From NCBI GenBank assembly GCA_900708905.1, contig CAADRB010000016.1, positions 2,160,837 through 2,224,836 on the forward strand: a stretch of 64,000 nt of DNA, in the 5' to 3' direction. A program made the translations under genes and the position numbers. Below are positions 12,401-22,309 of this stretch, one piece after another; the first letter of the stretch is position 1, and each line of letters opens with the position of its first letter. The DNA is from Hymenolepis diminuta (taxonomy: Eukaryota > Platyhelminthes > Cestoda > Cyclophyllidea > Hymenolepididae). The notes under the pieces were generated by a model. The model was not told where the DNA came from. It searched no databases and saw nothing but the letters and a program-made list of their open reading frames with translations.

Positions 12401-15400
12401 ACATTTCGAAATTAATCAAAGAATTCATGGTAAAATCGCTTTTATTCAACGGCTTTCCCTTTCTTTTCTGCACTCCTTTTATCGTTTTCTAAGATGAAAC
12501 TTTAAAATCGTTCATTTCACCTTAGATAATAACAATTTTCTGCCGTTGAAAAGAAAAGAAGAAAATATTTCATCATTTATATTATGGCCCCAAAGCATTA
12601 GGTAAACTCTCAGGTCCTTTTAGAAAATTTCCTACTTCGAAAAATGTTTTTATTTTGTCTAGCGCGGTTCAGACAGATTAATCCAATAGATTTGGACACG
12701 CCGTCTGGGTTCCATGTCTATGTCTCAGTAGACATCTAAAGTTGAATAAATGTAATTCTTTAGAAATTAGGGCGGTGCAATATCATCTACTCAAATACCA
12801 AACAACTTCGCAACGCTATATAAAATTTTTGGGCGTTTTCATTAAAAACTAAAATGATATACTCCTCACTCCTTACTCATCTTGAGTAGAGAGATAGCAT
12901 TGTGGAGCCTTTCTAGTATGTCACTTAGCTCACAGAGGCATCGAACTCTTGACCTCTGATTTCATACTAGGGTATGTCAATCACCGCATCCTCAGCTTAA
13001 GTAGTACTACTTATTATTGTTCCTCTTTTTGCAAATCGGTAACTCCCTAAATGTCGAAAACAAAACCAATGGGGAGAGTGAATAGTAAAATGTTGGTTTT
13101 CTGATTTACAGGCGGATTGTGTCTTTGCTTTCCAACTTCGAAATCCAGTCCACAATGGCCACGCTCTTTTAATGCAGGAGACACATCGTCGATTGAAAGA
13201 GGAACGCGGTTTTAATCATCCTCTGTTACTTCTTCATCCTATAGGAGGCTGGACTAAGCCTGATGACGTTCCACTGGACGTTAGAATGTGCCAACACCAG
13301 GCTTGCATGCAGGATGGTGTTCTAGATCCAAATTCAACTCTCTTGGCTATCTTTCCCTCGCCAATGATCTACGCTGGTCCACGAGAGGTTCAGTGGCATG
13401 CTAGATGTCGACAAGTTGCTGGAGTTCAATTCTATATTGTTGGACGAGATCCAGCTGGACTTCCACATCCTTCTCGTCCTGGTGTGGATCTCTACGATCC
13501 TACCCATGGAGCTAAAGTATGTTTTTAAAAATTTGTATAGGCAACTTTACATTTTCGATTGGTGCACAATGTTTTGACCTTCAATATTATTAATTTATTT
13601 TGTGATTTCTCATTATATATAGGTTGTGATGACTCCTATTCATTACGTTATGGGTTCTTTTGTCTAAAATTCCTAAGGTGTTTATTTAAGTTTTGTATAC
13701 CCTGTCAAATACAAAATACTGTTTAGTCTTGCCTTTAAAAGCGGCAAAATTTATTGATCAACTACGTTGCAAGTCAGAACTCACGAGTTCGCACATCCAG
13801 CGAACTAACCATACCAAATATTCTAATTAACACTGAGCCAGAATGAGATTTTTTATCGTTGAAGCTTCGGGATGCTTTTTTTCTACTCATGACGTGTCTG
13901 TGTGTATATTAGGAAGTATTTCTTTAGAATCTAGTGTAATACTTTCACAAGTTTTGAGCAATCCATCAAAATAGGCAGCAGCCTATTTTATCGGTCCTAA
14001 ATAATTTATGATTTCGCGTAGTGGTCAGAAGTTAGAAGTTGAGACTTCCTATAGCGCTGCACAATTTCCAGTTTAATTAGACTTGTTCATTTTTTTTCCT
14101 GAGTAAAGTTCATTTTAAAGGTTCAAATTGGACAGAGGCATTTATAACTGCCTGTTTTGATGGAAATTTGGCCATTTCTAAAATGTGACGATAAATTTCT
14201 CTTGAGTCCCAGTGATTGGTCACTTTTTGCTATATATTCGAACGATTAGCTCAGTTGGTGTTCGTTTTATTGGTCTCATGAGGGAATACATTAAAATGCA
14301 ATTTAGAAATTACGCATTAAAAGCTGATGTAATTTGTTTCTGAGCGATAAAAAAACCAAAATATCAAACTTATCTAGATAATGGCGCGTATTCCATCGTT
14401 TTAGCTGCAAGTGATTTTGTTGGTATAAATAGTTTTAATGTCTTTAATTACTAGGTTGACTGTTTCGCTAAGGGTACATGACTTGCCCAGAGAAAGATTT
14501 TGGATATGTGATGTTTGCAATACTAGCTTCCCAACTTCCGAGTAGCAACACAAATAATATGTCTAGGCTTTAAGTTTTAAGTATTATTACATAACAAAAA
14601 AATTATTAAATTACCACAATTTAAAGGATCTAGCCACATTTGAGATTATCGCATTGTCTCAGCCCAATTACAGGATATTCCTCAACCTAATTGCAGCTCT
14701 CAAGGTCAATGAGAAAGCTACTATGCGTCGGAAGTCAGTCAATTAATCTAAATCATTTGAAATGAGTGTCACTTAATAATTATTTATGCTCAATCTCAAA
14801 AAAATTATCAAATCTCCAATAAGAGAGCGAGTAGATATTAAGGGTTAACCCATAACCATATAATCTTATCTGATATCAGCAATGTCAAAATCTATTATTT
14901 ACCCCTTGATCCAGCATCTGGAGCTTTACATTTGAGCAAAATGCATCCATTTGCTTATATTTGCTGTAAAATTTAAATATCAAGTAATAGAGAAAATCAG
15001 AACTTTAAATTGATAGACATTAGCAAAATAATTTGTTCTAGGGACTGTTTAGGTCTTAAATGTTGAAATTCAAATATATAGGGAAGTTTTAATTTAAACA
15101 ACGTAAGGTAACTGTTAAATGAATTTGGCAAGGGTCCTATTGCGAGAGTTACTATCATGGAATATTATTGAAATTTTTATTAATTTAGGAATATTTGGGC
15201 ACCTAGTTAGTAATTTTATGCCCATTGTATGCGAATTCAGTTCTGTAATAAATTACTCATTGCGGAGGTGGTTGATAAATGTTAATTTAAACGCGTTTAA
15301 ATTGAAACAAACAGGAAATTATAATTAATAGTCCTTTTAATTTGTTGTGTTCAATGTAGTTTTGGTTGAAGGTGGGCGTATTCAGATCGTATCAAGAGAA

Positions 15401-16305
15401 TAATAAAGTCAGGAATGGAGATTTTCCCAGAAATGGCATTGAGAAACTCATTTAACGGTTTGTATTTTAAAATTGGTCCGACAGTTAGAATTGTAAAACT
15501 TTCTCAGCCCATTATGGGTGGTGTTAACAACATTTCACCTGAATAGTGGAGAATTATTTTGGAATCCCTCCCATGGGAAACTTACAATCTATCATCCTAC
15601 TTGTTGATCAGAACGAACTAATGGGAATTGGTTAACCATATAACTAGCTGTGTCATGATGTGATTCGTGATCTCAGGCTAATTTAACCGATTCGCAACAA
15701 AATTAAATGGCAATTTTATTTGTTAAGGATGCGCCAATAATATTTTTCAGGTACACCGACATTAAACATTTTCCAACACTTTTGAATCATTATAATGAGA
15801 AATTTGCATTTAGCCACCTCAATATTTCGTAAGGTCGTTCAAAATAAGCACGAAGATGAACATCAAAACCTCGATCACTTAAATTATCGGTGTATCCACT
15901 TCCAGTCAAGGATTTCTCTGAAACAAATAAATTGTTATAAAAAGGGGAATGTTTTGAAAGGATATTATTCCAAATTGTCACTAATCCAGTCACAAAGTGC
16001 TGCTATAAAAAAGATATGTTGTTTCTTTTCTTTACGCATTTTTCTTACAGGTTTTGTCTATGGCTCCGGGACTGACAGATCTGGAAATAGTACCATTCCG
16101 TGTTGCCGCTTACAATAAGGTTAACAAAAGAATGGAACTCTTCGACCCCGTTCGAGCTAATGATTTCATCTTTATCTCAGGCACAAAGATGAGAGCTCTA
16201 GCCAAGGCTGGAGAACAGCCACCCCATGGATTCATGTCACCTTCCGCTTGGAAGGTTCTGGAGGAATTCTATACCAATCAACAGCAACAGCAATTGAAGA
16301 AGTAG
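3253..16305 (+). CDS. PAPSS: PAPS synthase, ATP-sulfurylase part (5 exons)
   Basis: Bifunctional 3'-phosphoadenosine-5'-phosphosulfate synthase makes the universal sulfate donor: ATP sulfurylase forms APS from ATP and sulfate, and APS kinase phosphorylates it to PAPS. The five exons, 3253-3481, 7021-7178, 7248-7436, 13112-13516 and 16051-16305, join in frame into 411 residues plus stop, the normal length of the C-terminal sulfurylase domain of animal PAPSS. Diagnostic motifs are [38 protein letters not shown] (HxGH nucleotide-binding motif, residues 206-209), [15 protein letters not shown] (303-308) and FISGTKMR. Intron phases are 1, 0, 0, 0. The first visible exon opens after a splice acceptor, so the APS-kinase exons lie upstream of the window; no P-loop exon is visible in 1-3252. 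The reading frame is intact across all junctions, so I take it as a functional gene. Confidence 0.95.
4310..4345 (+). repeat. Dispersed repeat R1, short fragment
   Basis: Only the leading block GGATATCAAGAGTCTTG is recognisable. It could be a truncated copy or chance. Confidence 0.35.
5100..5470 (-). repeat. Repeat R3 copy 1, possible solo LTR
   Basis: The block AAGCAGAACA...TGTAGACCAAAG followed by a purine-rich stretch matches 42160-42290. The block ending GATAATT/GCTAATT-AAAATGAAC matches 56435-56525. Read on the minus strand the order is TTTTATAC (a TATA-like box near 5268), a pyrimidine-rich tract, then AATAAAAC near 5160, an order resembling the U3-R-U5 layout of an LTR. No protein-coding content is seen. 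Confidence 0.45.
5600..5680 (+). repeat. Dispersed repeat R4, copy 1
   Basis: CTATGACTTTGTGTAGG then TTTTCCTTTTGGTTCT and CCATGGTGTCTGATG match 54145-54200 at most positions, same orientation. Non-coding. Confidence 0.6.
6144..6215 (+). repeat. Upstream flank of the duplicated exon unit, copy 1
   Basis: It resembles 6838-6905 closely, sharing ATGTTGCTAGTGTTATT and the sequence around it. It marks the left part of a local segmental duplication whose copies include the dead exon (6294-6436) and the live exons 2-3. Confidence 0.7.
6294..6436 (+). pseudogene. PAPSS: Decayed duplicate of PAPSS exon 3
   Basis: This segment aligns with the real exon 7248-7436 from about its 13th codon to the end. 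Around 20 bases are missing where the real exon encodes W-L-V-G-G-D. In the exon frame it has two stops, TAA at 6386-6388 (CAA in the live exon) and TAG at 6422-6424 (TAC in the live exon). The donor is changed from GGG|GTAAG to GGG|ATAAG. Over the last 28 codons I count 7 synonymous, 3 amino-acid and 2 stop differences. That excess of silent change suggests the copy was under coding constraint before it died. Homology continues into the following intron sequence (to about 6545). Confidence 0.88.
6838..6905 (+). repeat. Upstream flank of the duplicated exon unit, copy 2
   Basis: Partner of 6144-6215, sharing ATGTTGCTAGTGTTATT. It lies just upstream of live exon 2. I see no counterpart of exon 2 in copy 1, so either copy 1 lost it or the duplication was not continuous. 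Confidence 0.7.
7021..7178 (+). CDS. PAPSS: PAPS synthase exon 2 of window
   Basis: It follows a TTTAG acceptor and encodes [19 protein letters not shown] through NIEFYPHRK, matching the NLSVPIVL and EFF-HRK region of animal PAPSS. It ends in AAG|GTACTG, phase 0. The first two bases complete a glutamate codon begun in the previous exon. Confidence 0.93.
7248..7436 (+). CDS. PAPSS: PAPS synthase exon 3 of window
   Basis: It lies only 69 bp after the previous exon, behind a TTTACAG acceptor. It starts EERCSRIFG, continues through [20 protein letters not shown] (a strongly conserved sulfurylase block) and ends KYKELG at donor GGG|GTAAG. It is phase 0 at both ends and 63 codons long, so it can be skipped or duplicated without shifting frame. 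That is relevant to the decayed second copy at 6294-6436. Confidence 0.94.
7790..8105 (+). repeat. Dispersed repeat R1, copy 2
   Basis: Lies in PAPSS intron 3. It shares GATATCAAGTAGTCTTACTT, TTGTACAATATTTGCTGAAT, GCTCACGTTCCAAAATT, AATCATTATGGTCGATCTTG and GATCTTATATGATA with the other copies. It is more diverged from copy 1 than from copy 3 by eye. Confidence 0.75.
8480..8665 (+). repeat. Third, weaker copy of exon 3 unit
   Basis: It begins with a faint echo of the exon (GGGGACTTGTAAAGTTC against GGTGACTTGAAAGTGTTC). It then matches the intron sequence following both other copies: GGTTACCAT, GATGCTCATCGACACAC, and CTTGTTAATTCAG further on. The coding part is too decayed to read. It lies in intron 3, downstream of the live exon. 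Confidence 0.5.
9688..9801 (+). repeat. Direct repeat flanking the Gypsy relic, left
   Basis: It matches 11104-11283 in the same orientation: CTCTAATT, AAAATGGCCACAA, then ACGAC-TGCA, TAGCACATTTTAAC, and TAACAACAAATTGTTGATTT followed by TATTTTTCTTG. The two copies bracket the integrase relic and may be what is left of its LTRs. Confidence 0.7.
9818..10960 (-). pseudogene. Ty3/Gypsy retrotransposon integrase relic
   Basis: The minus strand is richer in G+C than its surroundings and reads in broken frames. Around 10110-10300 it shows [17 protein letters not shown] then [14 protein letters not shown]. This is the pattern of the Gypsy integrase core: target-site region, a central (I)-x-x-LRS-P-P, then NG-x-E-x-V-x-x-x-K. 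The acidic glutamate equivalent is the E of LYEQ. Downstream, about 9890-10030, a frame reads [20 protein letters not shown], like the post-integrase segment of these pol proteins. Upstream (10500-10700) frames such as [18 protein letters not shown] could be the zinc-binding region. It is broken by frameshifts and in-frame stops. No reverse transcriptase is recognisable, so the element is internally deleted. Confidence 0.55.
11104..11283 (+). repeat. Direct repeat flanking the Gypsy relic, right
   Basis: Partner of 9688-9801. It carries an extra stretch of roughly 60 bases (about 11140-11205) between the GGCCACAA-like and ACGAC blocks, so one copy gained or lost that piece after duplication. 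Confidence 0.7.
11733..11768 (+). repeat. Tandem 18-mer, two units
   Basis: CAAAAAAAGGTACCTCGG (11733-11750) is followed directly by CAAAAAAAGGTACTTAGG (11751-11768), with two mismatches. Function unknown. Confidence 0.8.
12860..12998 (-). repeat. tRNA-derived SINE-like unit
   Basis: On the minus strand an A-box-like GAGGATGCGGTGATT (about 12980-12996) is followed by an anticodon-arm-like CTAGTATGAAATCAGAGG. Next comes a B-box-like AGTTCGATGCC (about 12937-12947), with tRNA-like spacing. The anticodon loop resembles serine TGA, but the arms do not fold perfectly. A non-tRNA body continues to about 12860, which suggests a SINE, not a working tRNA gene. Confidence 0.45.
13112..13516 (+). CDS. 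PAPSS: PAPS synthase exon 4 of window (catalytic core)
   Basis: The largest exon, 135 codons, phase 0 at both ends, with acceptor TTTACAG and donor AAA|GTATGT. It carries the catalytic core: [10 protein letters not shown] with the HxGH motif, [31 protein letters not shown] and [10 protein letters not shown]. Compared with vertebrate PAPSS the loop after PHP ([10 protein letters not shown]) appears one residue longer. All residues expected for ATP and sulfate handling in the family are present. Confidence 0.96.
16051..16305 (+). CDS. PAPSS: PAPS synthase terminal exon
   Basis: After acceptor TTCTTACAG it reads V-L-S-M-A-P-G-L then [17 protein letters not shown] and [21 protein letters not shown], the conserved end of the sulfurylase domain. 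The protein ends in a glutamine-rich tail, [10 protein letters not shown], then TAG. The Q run replaces the usual short tail of the family and probably has no catalytic role. Confidence 0.95.
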   Translation, partial: VLSMAPGLTDLEIVPFRVAAYNKVNKRMELFDPVRANDFIFISGTKMRALAKAGEQPPHGFMSPSAWKVLEEFYTNQQQQQLKK

Positions 16306-16494
16306 AGAAAAATATAGCAACTGACAAAGTCGTTACAACAAATTAGCCAGTTACTCTTAATTAGACCTTTTCTTTATCTTTTCATAAACATAATTCGAAT
16401 AATGGGGATATATTGCATGTATTTGGTCGCAAGTATTGGTCCCTGAATATCATTACTGATGAGGAAGTATATTCTCTTATATGATTGTAAAACA

Positions 16495-16500
16495 AATAAA
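16495..16500 (+). terminator. PAPSS: Poly(A) signal of PAPS synthase
   Basis: The first canonical AATAAA downstream of the PAPSS stop, about 190 bases after it, followed by more A-rich sequence. Assignment rests on position and the hexamer only. Confidence 0.5.
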
Positions 16501-19500
16501 AGAGGCCATATACGAAAGGAATGTGGAATACTTATTAATGAATAGATTGTCGACAGGTTGATTAAAAGCATAATTCAATATTTATAAAATTATCAATTTA
16601 ATTATTTATGAATTCCTTTTGTAAAGAAATATAAAGAGTACATTTACAGTAATTCGATTTGAAACTGTGACCTTAAATCTATAATTCAGGGTAGTGTTGG
16701 CATTGATACGACAATGCACTTCTAATATGATGCATCGTTGTTTCTGTACCCGAACATATGTGTTCTGAATACCTTATTGTATCAAAAAAAGAACGATTTA
16801 AAGGTTTATGTATCTTTAATAGCAGTCATTTTCAATCGCCCTGTTAAATTAATTTTTGTCAAATCTGCGACGAAAAAATTGCAACGTCCTATTTTTTGGG
16901 ATTCATAATCTTATAGGGACAAACGGTAGCATTATCAACCAAAATAAAATCTGAAGTCCCGGCATGGCGACTTATTCTAAACTGCTTCCGAGAATTTGAT
17001 GCAGGTAACTACGATTAACTTTAACTAAATACTGAAATTCAGTAGTAATATGCCAGTGCCTCCTCTCTCCATTCTCATTTCTTTCAATCACATTCGACCT
17101 TATTGCTTTCAAAATTGCAACTGAATTTTCCACCTTTTTAGTTGCGATAATAATAATTTGTAAAGAAGAAGTTGTCTTAGTTTATACAAATTCGAAAACA
17201 AAATACCCAAATTTTAAGTGAAATTTATTAGAGAAGAAAATGAATAAAAAATCATCAATTCCAGCGACACGTTTTTTCCTTATCGATGCAGCCTACGGAT
17301 AGCTTTTTGCGTCCTGCAGACTTTCGAGCAAATGCTGCAAGAGATTTACTTACGATTATCATAGCTGTAATGAGTTTGCTTCACCGACAAGTGAAACATC
17401 AGGTCGACACAAATATATTCCAAGTATTAAATGAAATATTACTATGGCTACGGTTGATCACAATAAATAGATTGCTCTGTTCCTCATCATTTTTTCGGCT
17501 CTCTCCCCGAATTTGCATTATGTCCTAATTATAGGACACAGAGTACGTCCTGGAAACTCTTCTTTGCTTGGATCTGTTAAAACTATGTGACACAGCCATT
17601 TTGCATCTTAATTGATTTGGTGTGTTCAGTTATTCTTAAGTTTCTTGACTTTGGAGTACAATGGGGCTGGCATTTTAGTGGCATGATATGATGCTATTTT
17701 AGGCGTATTATGTTTTACAGTTAGAAGCTTAATACTGGGGACGTCCTTGGAGCCGTAGGCCACTCTAATTTTGAGCAGCTACAATTTCAAGTAGGAAGAA
17801 GTGGGAAGACTTGCAACTCATCGTACATGTCACGACATTAAAAAGAGGAAGCTGGTTATCCATATTCAAACATTGAAGGAACTACTGGCTGCCCGGTTTG
17901 CAAGTAGTGAAGTAGTCGTGGGAATTCATCCTCATGAACGAGCGTTGTAAATTAATTATAAATGAAATAGAGTATGAAGAACAACGGTTAACAAATATTA
18001 AAGTCCTCGATGGGACAAACTTTGGTTTCAGATGGTCGCATCTGTAGAGGAAAAAATGGTATTGATAAAAATATTGATTTAACGATTAATCATATAAAAA
18101 ATATATTTTTATCCACTTTATAAAAAAACAATATGAGTGGATAGAATTTAAATACATGCATTAGCATGCCTATCTTTTTGTGAGAAAAATGTAAATCCAT
18201 TAATTGAAACACTTAAAATAACAAAATCCCTCCGTTTATTAAGGTTTTCTATTAACTTACAGTACGATTAATACAAACATTGGAAAAATTTAATGAAATA
18301 ATTACACTGATTCCACATCAATTTATTATTCTAATTAGTAGAAATGGAACAAATGTAATGCATCACAATCAGCAATTTGACTATAATGTGTTTATATTGG
18401 CATTTTAACTAATTAAATGGTGCAATTTATTCTTCTTATTAGTGATTTGTGTCTCATACTAAATGCCATTATTAAGGCCTTGTTTAATAGCTTTTCTTTG
18501 ATATGGACTGATATCCATCGATAGATCCGCATAAATCCTAACCTTAGTTCCTAGGCAGAGAACTAAGTAACGCCTACGAGACAGAAATTCTCCAAAAAAA
18601 AAAAAACTGTTCATTCAATTGATAATGAAAAATCAAAGTGCCCATACCGGATACTAATTTTTGATGTTAAAGACAAAAGGTAGAACTTGAGAATACCTAT
18701 AGGCATTGGACACTAACTGCTCTCTTCGAATACATATATCCCAGGTTCTATTCTGAAACGAATGAGCTTATTCATTGAAATTATGGCCCTATGTATGGTT
18801 CTGAGCTTTTAAAAATTTCCCCACCCCCCTTCCCCCAAAAAAGGGATTTTGGTACTGTCTAATGTAAAAGTTACCTTTCTCTTAGTATTTATGAAAATCA
18901 AGGGGGAAGAGAATTAACCTTTTGGGTTCTCTCGCTTAGAGGCTGTTTATTATAAATTTTGTTATGTATTTGTGTATTAATATTGTTTTAAAAATCAGAA
19001 CTAGACGCATATTTGTAAATGAATTGAATAGAAATTGATAAAAAATACAACTTTAGAATAAATAAAATTATTTAGTCCGATCTAATTTGTATAAGTGCTT
19101 CTCGATAGGCTCCTTTATAGCTATTAGGTATTAAAATTTTAATCTAATTATAATCTACTTTGCATTAATAAATAGTGTTGCCATTGATAATATAAAAACA
19201 GCAAATAAAATTTAAATGGGTCCTCCTGGTGATATGAAATATGAATTATTTATAACGGTAGGATTCTACAATATAAATGTTACGTATGATTTTATGAAAA
19301 TTTTTATTTTTCCATTAATTTCGTTTTATTTTACTTCACCATACTACTGAATAAAACTACTTAACACATAATTTCTAAAACATAAAGTAGCGTGACAATT
19401 GATGCTGATGATTAATTATTTATAAGTTGTGAGTATGAAGAGTATTTAGATAAAAATTTTTTATAATTTATACCAAAGTTTCGTTCTCCAGTGAAAAAAC

Positions 19501-22080
19501 TGTGATCAAATGATTTACGTCAGACATTTGATTGACATCATCTTAACTTTCTTCTTTCATCAACTGGATTTGCAGTTAAATTTTACCCAAACAGTATCAT
19601 GTTAAGTATGCAACTATAGCTGACGGGCTTGGTGATCCGAATGTCCTCGCAAGTTACCTTTTAATGATCCAAAGTAAAATTTGAGTTTTATAAAAATCTA
19701 CGAACATAATTTTAGCCGTAATAAAGCGGAGTTGAAAGTTGAATTAGCCGGTCAACCGCATTAGGAATATGCAGGCCTTTATTTTTATAATTTACGGACA
19801 AATTTTGGACTTTTTCATGTTCTATTCTATGACGTCAAGACGACGTCAGTGTAATTAAAACAAACTTAATATATTATATTAATATTGAAAATCTTGATGT
19901 AATTTCCCTTTCGATGGGAAAAAAGATATTTTTCCAGACAATATACGTATTTTTTTGAGCTGAAATTTTACACCATTTTAAGGGAATTAAACTAAAATCT
20001 GCCAGGACTATCATTTAGTGAAGAATTAGATGAAAATAAATGGTGAAATATTACTTTTTATGATTTTAGTTTTTGAAAATAAAAATTGAATAAAATTGAC
20101 ACTGACAAATTATTGCTATGCCAACTAGTCAGATCAATGACAAATTTTAGATTTTGGAAATTAATTTCACTTATTTACCGTTATTTTTTTGTTTATTTGA
20201 AGTGTATACAATAATTAGAAAATCCATTCAACATGGGCAATTATATGACTGCCAACGTAAGAATTTTTGAAGTAACTTTACTTCATCCCTGTATTTAAAC
20301 CAAAACAAAGCGAAATAGTCAGTTTCTTTATCGTTTAAGTATAGAATTATATAAGATTTGAACACTCTGCAAATTCTTGAGTGTTAAGGAATATTTATGT
20401 GTGAGTTTGAGGAATTGAAACATTTGGATGCTATTTTCTGGTGAATGGATTTGAGATAGAATAGCCAATAAATACAAATTGAAAATCAAACAATAGAAAC
20501 TTCAGGTGGATTGTTCTCAAATCAGTGCTACTTGACATAAGACTCTCACGGCACAACTTGACGCAGCATGTAGCACAACATAATGTTAAAAAGTCTTTTA
20601 CACCTAAAAATTCCGACACATTTATAAGGGCACTGTAATTTCTTATTTCAACAATTTGGTGTTATTTCCTAATTTGTGACTCAATGAACAAACACGACGT
20701 TTTTCGTGGGAATTTTGTTTTCTTCAAAATATCCAATGTCTGGATTTTGGGCTACTCAAATTCACGTTATTATTCGTTGAGTTAATGGTCAAGCTAATTT
20801 TTGTTTAATCACTTAGTAATGTAGAAGGAATAATTAAAACGATTAAGAAGCGAGAGAGGCAAGAACATGTCCTTGTTGAATATTGACAAATATAGGAATT
20901 AACCTGAGGCGAGTTAGTTAAACTTTGCATTTTTTGAGCCAATGTATGAAATTGGAGTGATAATCTCCGGTAATATATGTTCGAATATAAAGTGATAGTG
21001 CAGAATGCCATCTTGGACTATTTATAGTACTGATTTGATTTCTCGGAACGATATCATTTTTCTCTATCACAAGACAGATAACAGGGATTATTGAGGTGAA
21101 CAAGAACTTATTTTAATCGCAGAAATATTTAAATAAACAGAAAGAAATATAGGCAAATTTAGAGACAAAGGCGTAAGACGCAAGCAAACAAATCGAATGG
21201 AAAAGAATGTTAATATTGATTTATTTTAACTCAAACAAAACTGAAGAGGAGAACGCTAAATAATATAGAAATGAGTATTGATTCGCCGATTTCTTGGATG
21301 ATCGGGGCGTTCATTTCTTTAGATTGAAATTAAGGTTGAACAGTTAGCTGAATTTTCTCCACTAAAAGTCTAATTTTTATTTTAATATCTATTAAATTGA
21401 CTTTTATTATTCATTAATTGACATGAAACGGAATAAAGCGTATAATGAACAATCCGCTTCCAAAGAATCAAATGAAGAAAAATTATTCAATTCCACGACT
21501 CTGCTCGAAGCACATTTATGATCCCCTCATCTTTCTCATCTGTTAGACTTGCTGTTAACCGATTTCATTTGCATTCCAAAATACTGAAATTGTAAAATTT
21601 TTTAATAACTCTTAAGCAATAATGGTCAAATTTAGTGAAGATTGACTGATGATATTTAATTTCCTCTGAATTTATTGTCTTAAATGACTTTATCATTTTA
21701 TTTTATCATTTGATCTTGCATAAAAAGTAGTTTTAAATTGATTTTAAAAAATACTCGGTATAATTTGAAAAATAGGGGCAAGTGGTCCATTTTCATTTTA
21801 AGGTAGTCGATTCTCATTGGATCGACATAAAAACGCCAAATCTTTACCTTGATTCAATATGAAAAAACGTGTTCGCGCATTCACTTGTGGAACTTAGCGC
21901 GAATATAAGCTGAAAGTTTACATATTTGAGGTTGTGTCTTTATGTGGTTTAGCTATCTAGATAGGCTAATAAAATATTGCTTCGTCACTGATTTAATCCA
22001 GACTGGTGATCCAATATTTTTAGGGATCCACTTGAACTTTGCTTTGGCTATAGCTATTCAAATCAGATACTTAAAGTACT
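16501..22080. other. AT-rich intergenic sequence
   Basis: Apart from R2 copy 2 (17600-17810) and a C-run cluster (18819-18836), I see no gene, RNA or transposon here. Composition is markedly more AT-rich from about 18 kb on. Confidence 0.6.
17600..17810 (+). repeat. Dispersed repeat R2, copy 2
   Basis: Partner of 530-720. It lies about 1.1 kb beyond the PAPSS poly(A) signal, so this family is not confined to the gene. Confidence 0.65.
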
Positions 22081-22129
22081 TGGAGGTTGAATGAATAATG
22101 GTGGATACTGCCATGAGTACACAACACGA

Positions 22130-22306
22130 AATTTTTTCAGTCTGCCAGTGTCTACCTTGTTGAATACTTTTATTGTCGGATTTTGCTTAGTGTACATATT
22201 ATCCAACTACTTTTATAAACAAAGATTAATTTTCAAAGAGATAGAAAGAGAAGGTAGACGTGCTTTTACTCCAAGACCTATACTAGCAGGTTATACTTCT
22301 GTATAG
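22130..22306 (+). CDS. Possible terminal exon of a small membrane protein
   Basis: After an acceptor-like AAATTTTTTCAG a frame reads LPVSTLLNTFIVGFCLVYIL, a hydrophobic segment long enough to span a membrane. A basic and polar tail then ends REGRRAFTPRPILAGYTSV and a stop. The tail composition looks protein-like for such AT-rich DNA. I do not recognise the family, and no poly(A) hexamer follows closely. It may be chance. Confidence 0.25.
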   Translation, partial: NFFSLPVSTLLNTFIVGFCLVYILSNYFYKQRLIFKEIEREGRRAFTPRPILAGYTSV

Positions 22307-22309
22307 GAT

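Larger units (their letters stand above)
7437..13111 (+). other. PAPSS: PAPSS intron 3, host of several mobile-element relics
   Basis: A 5675 bp GT-AG intron. It holds the third exon-unit copy (8480-8665), R1 copy 2, a Ty3/Gypsy integrase relic flanked by direct repeats, a tandem 18-mer (11733-11768) and a SINE-like unit. No further PAPSS coding sequence is missing, since exons 3 and 4 join in frame. Confidence 0.85.
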
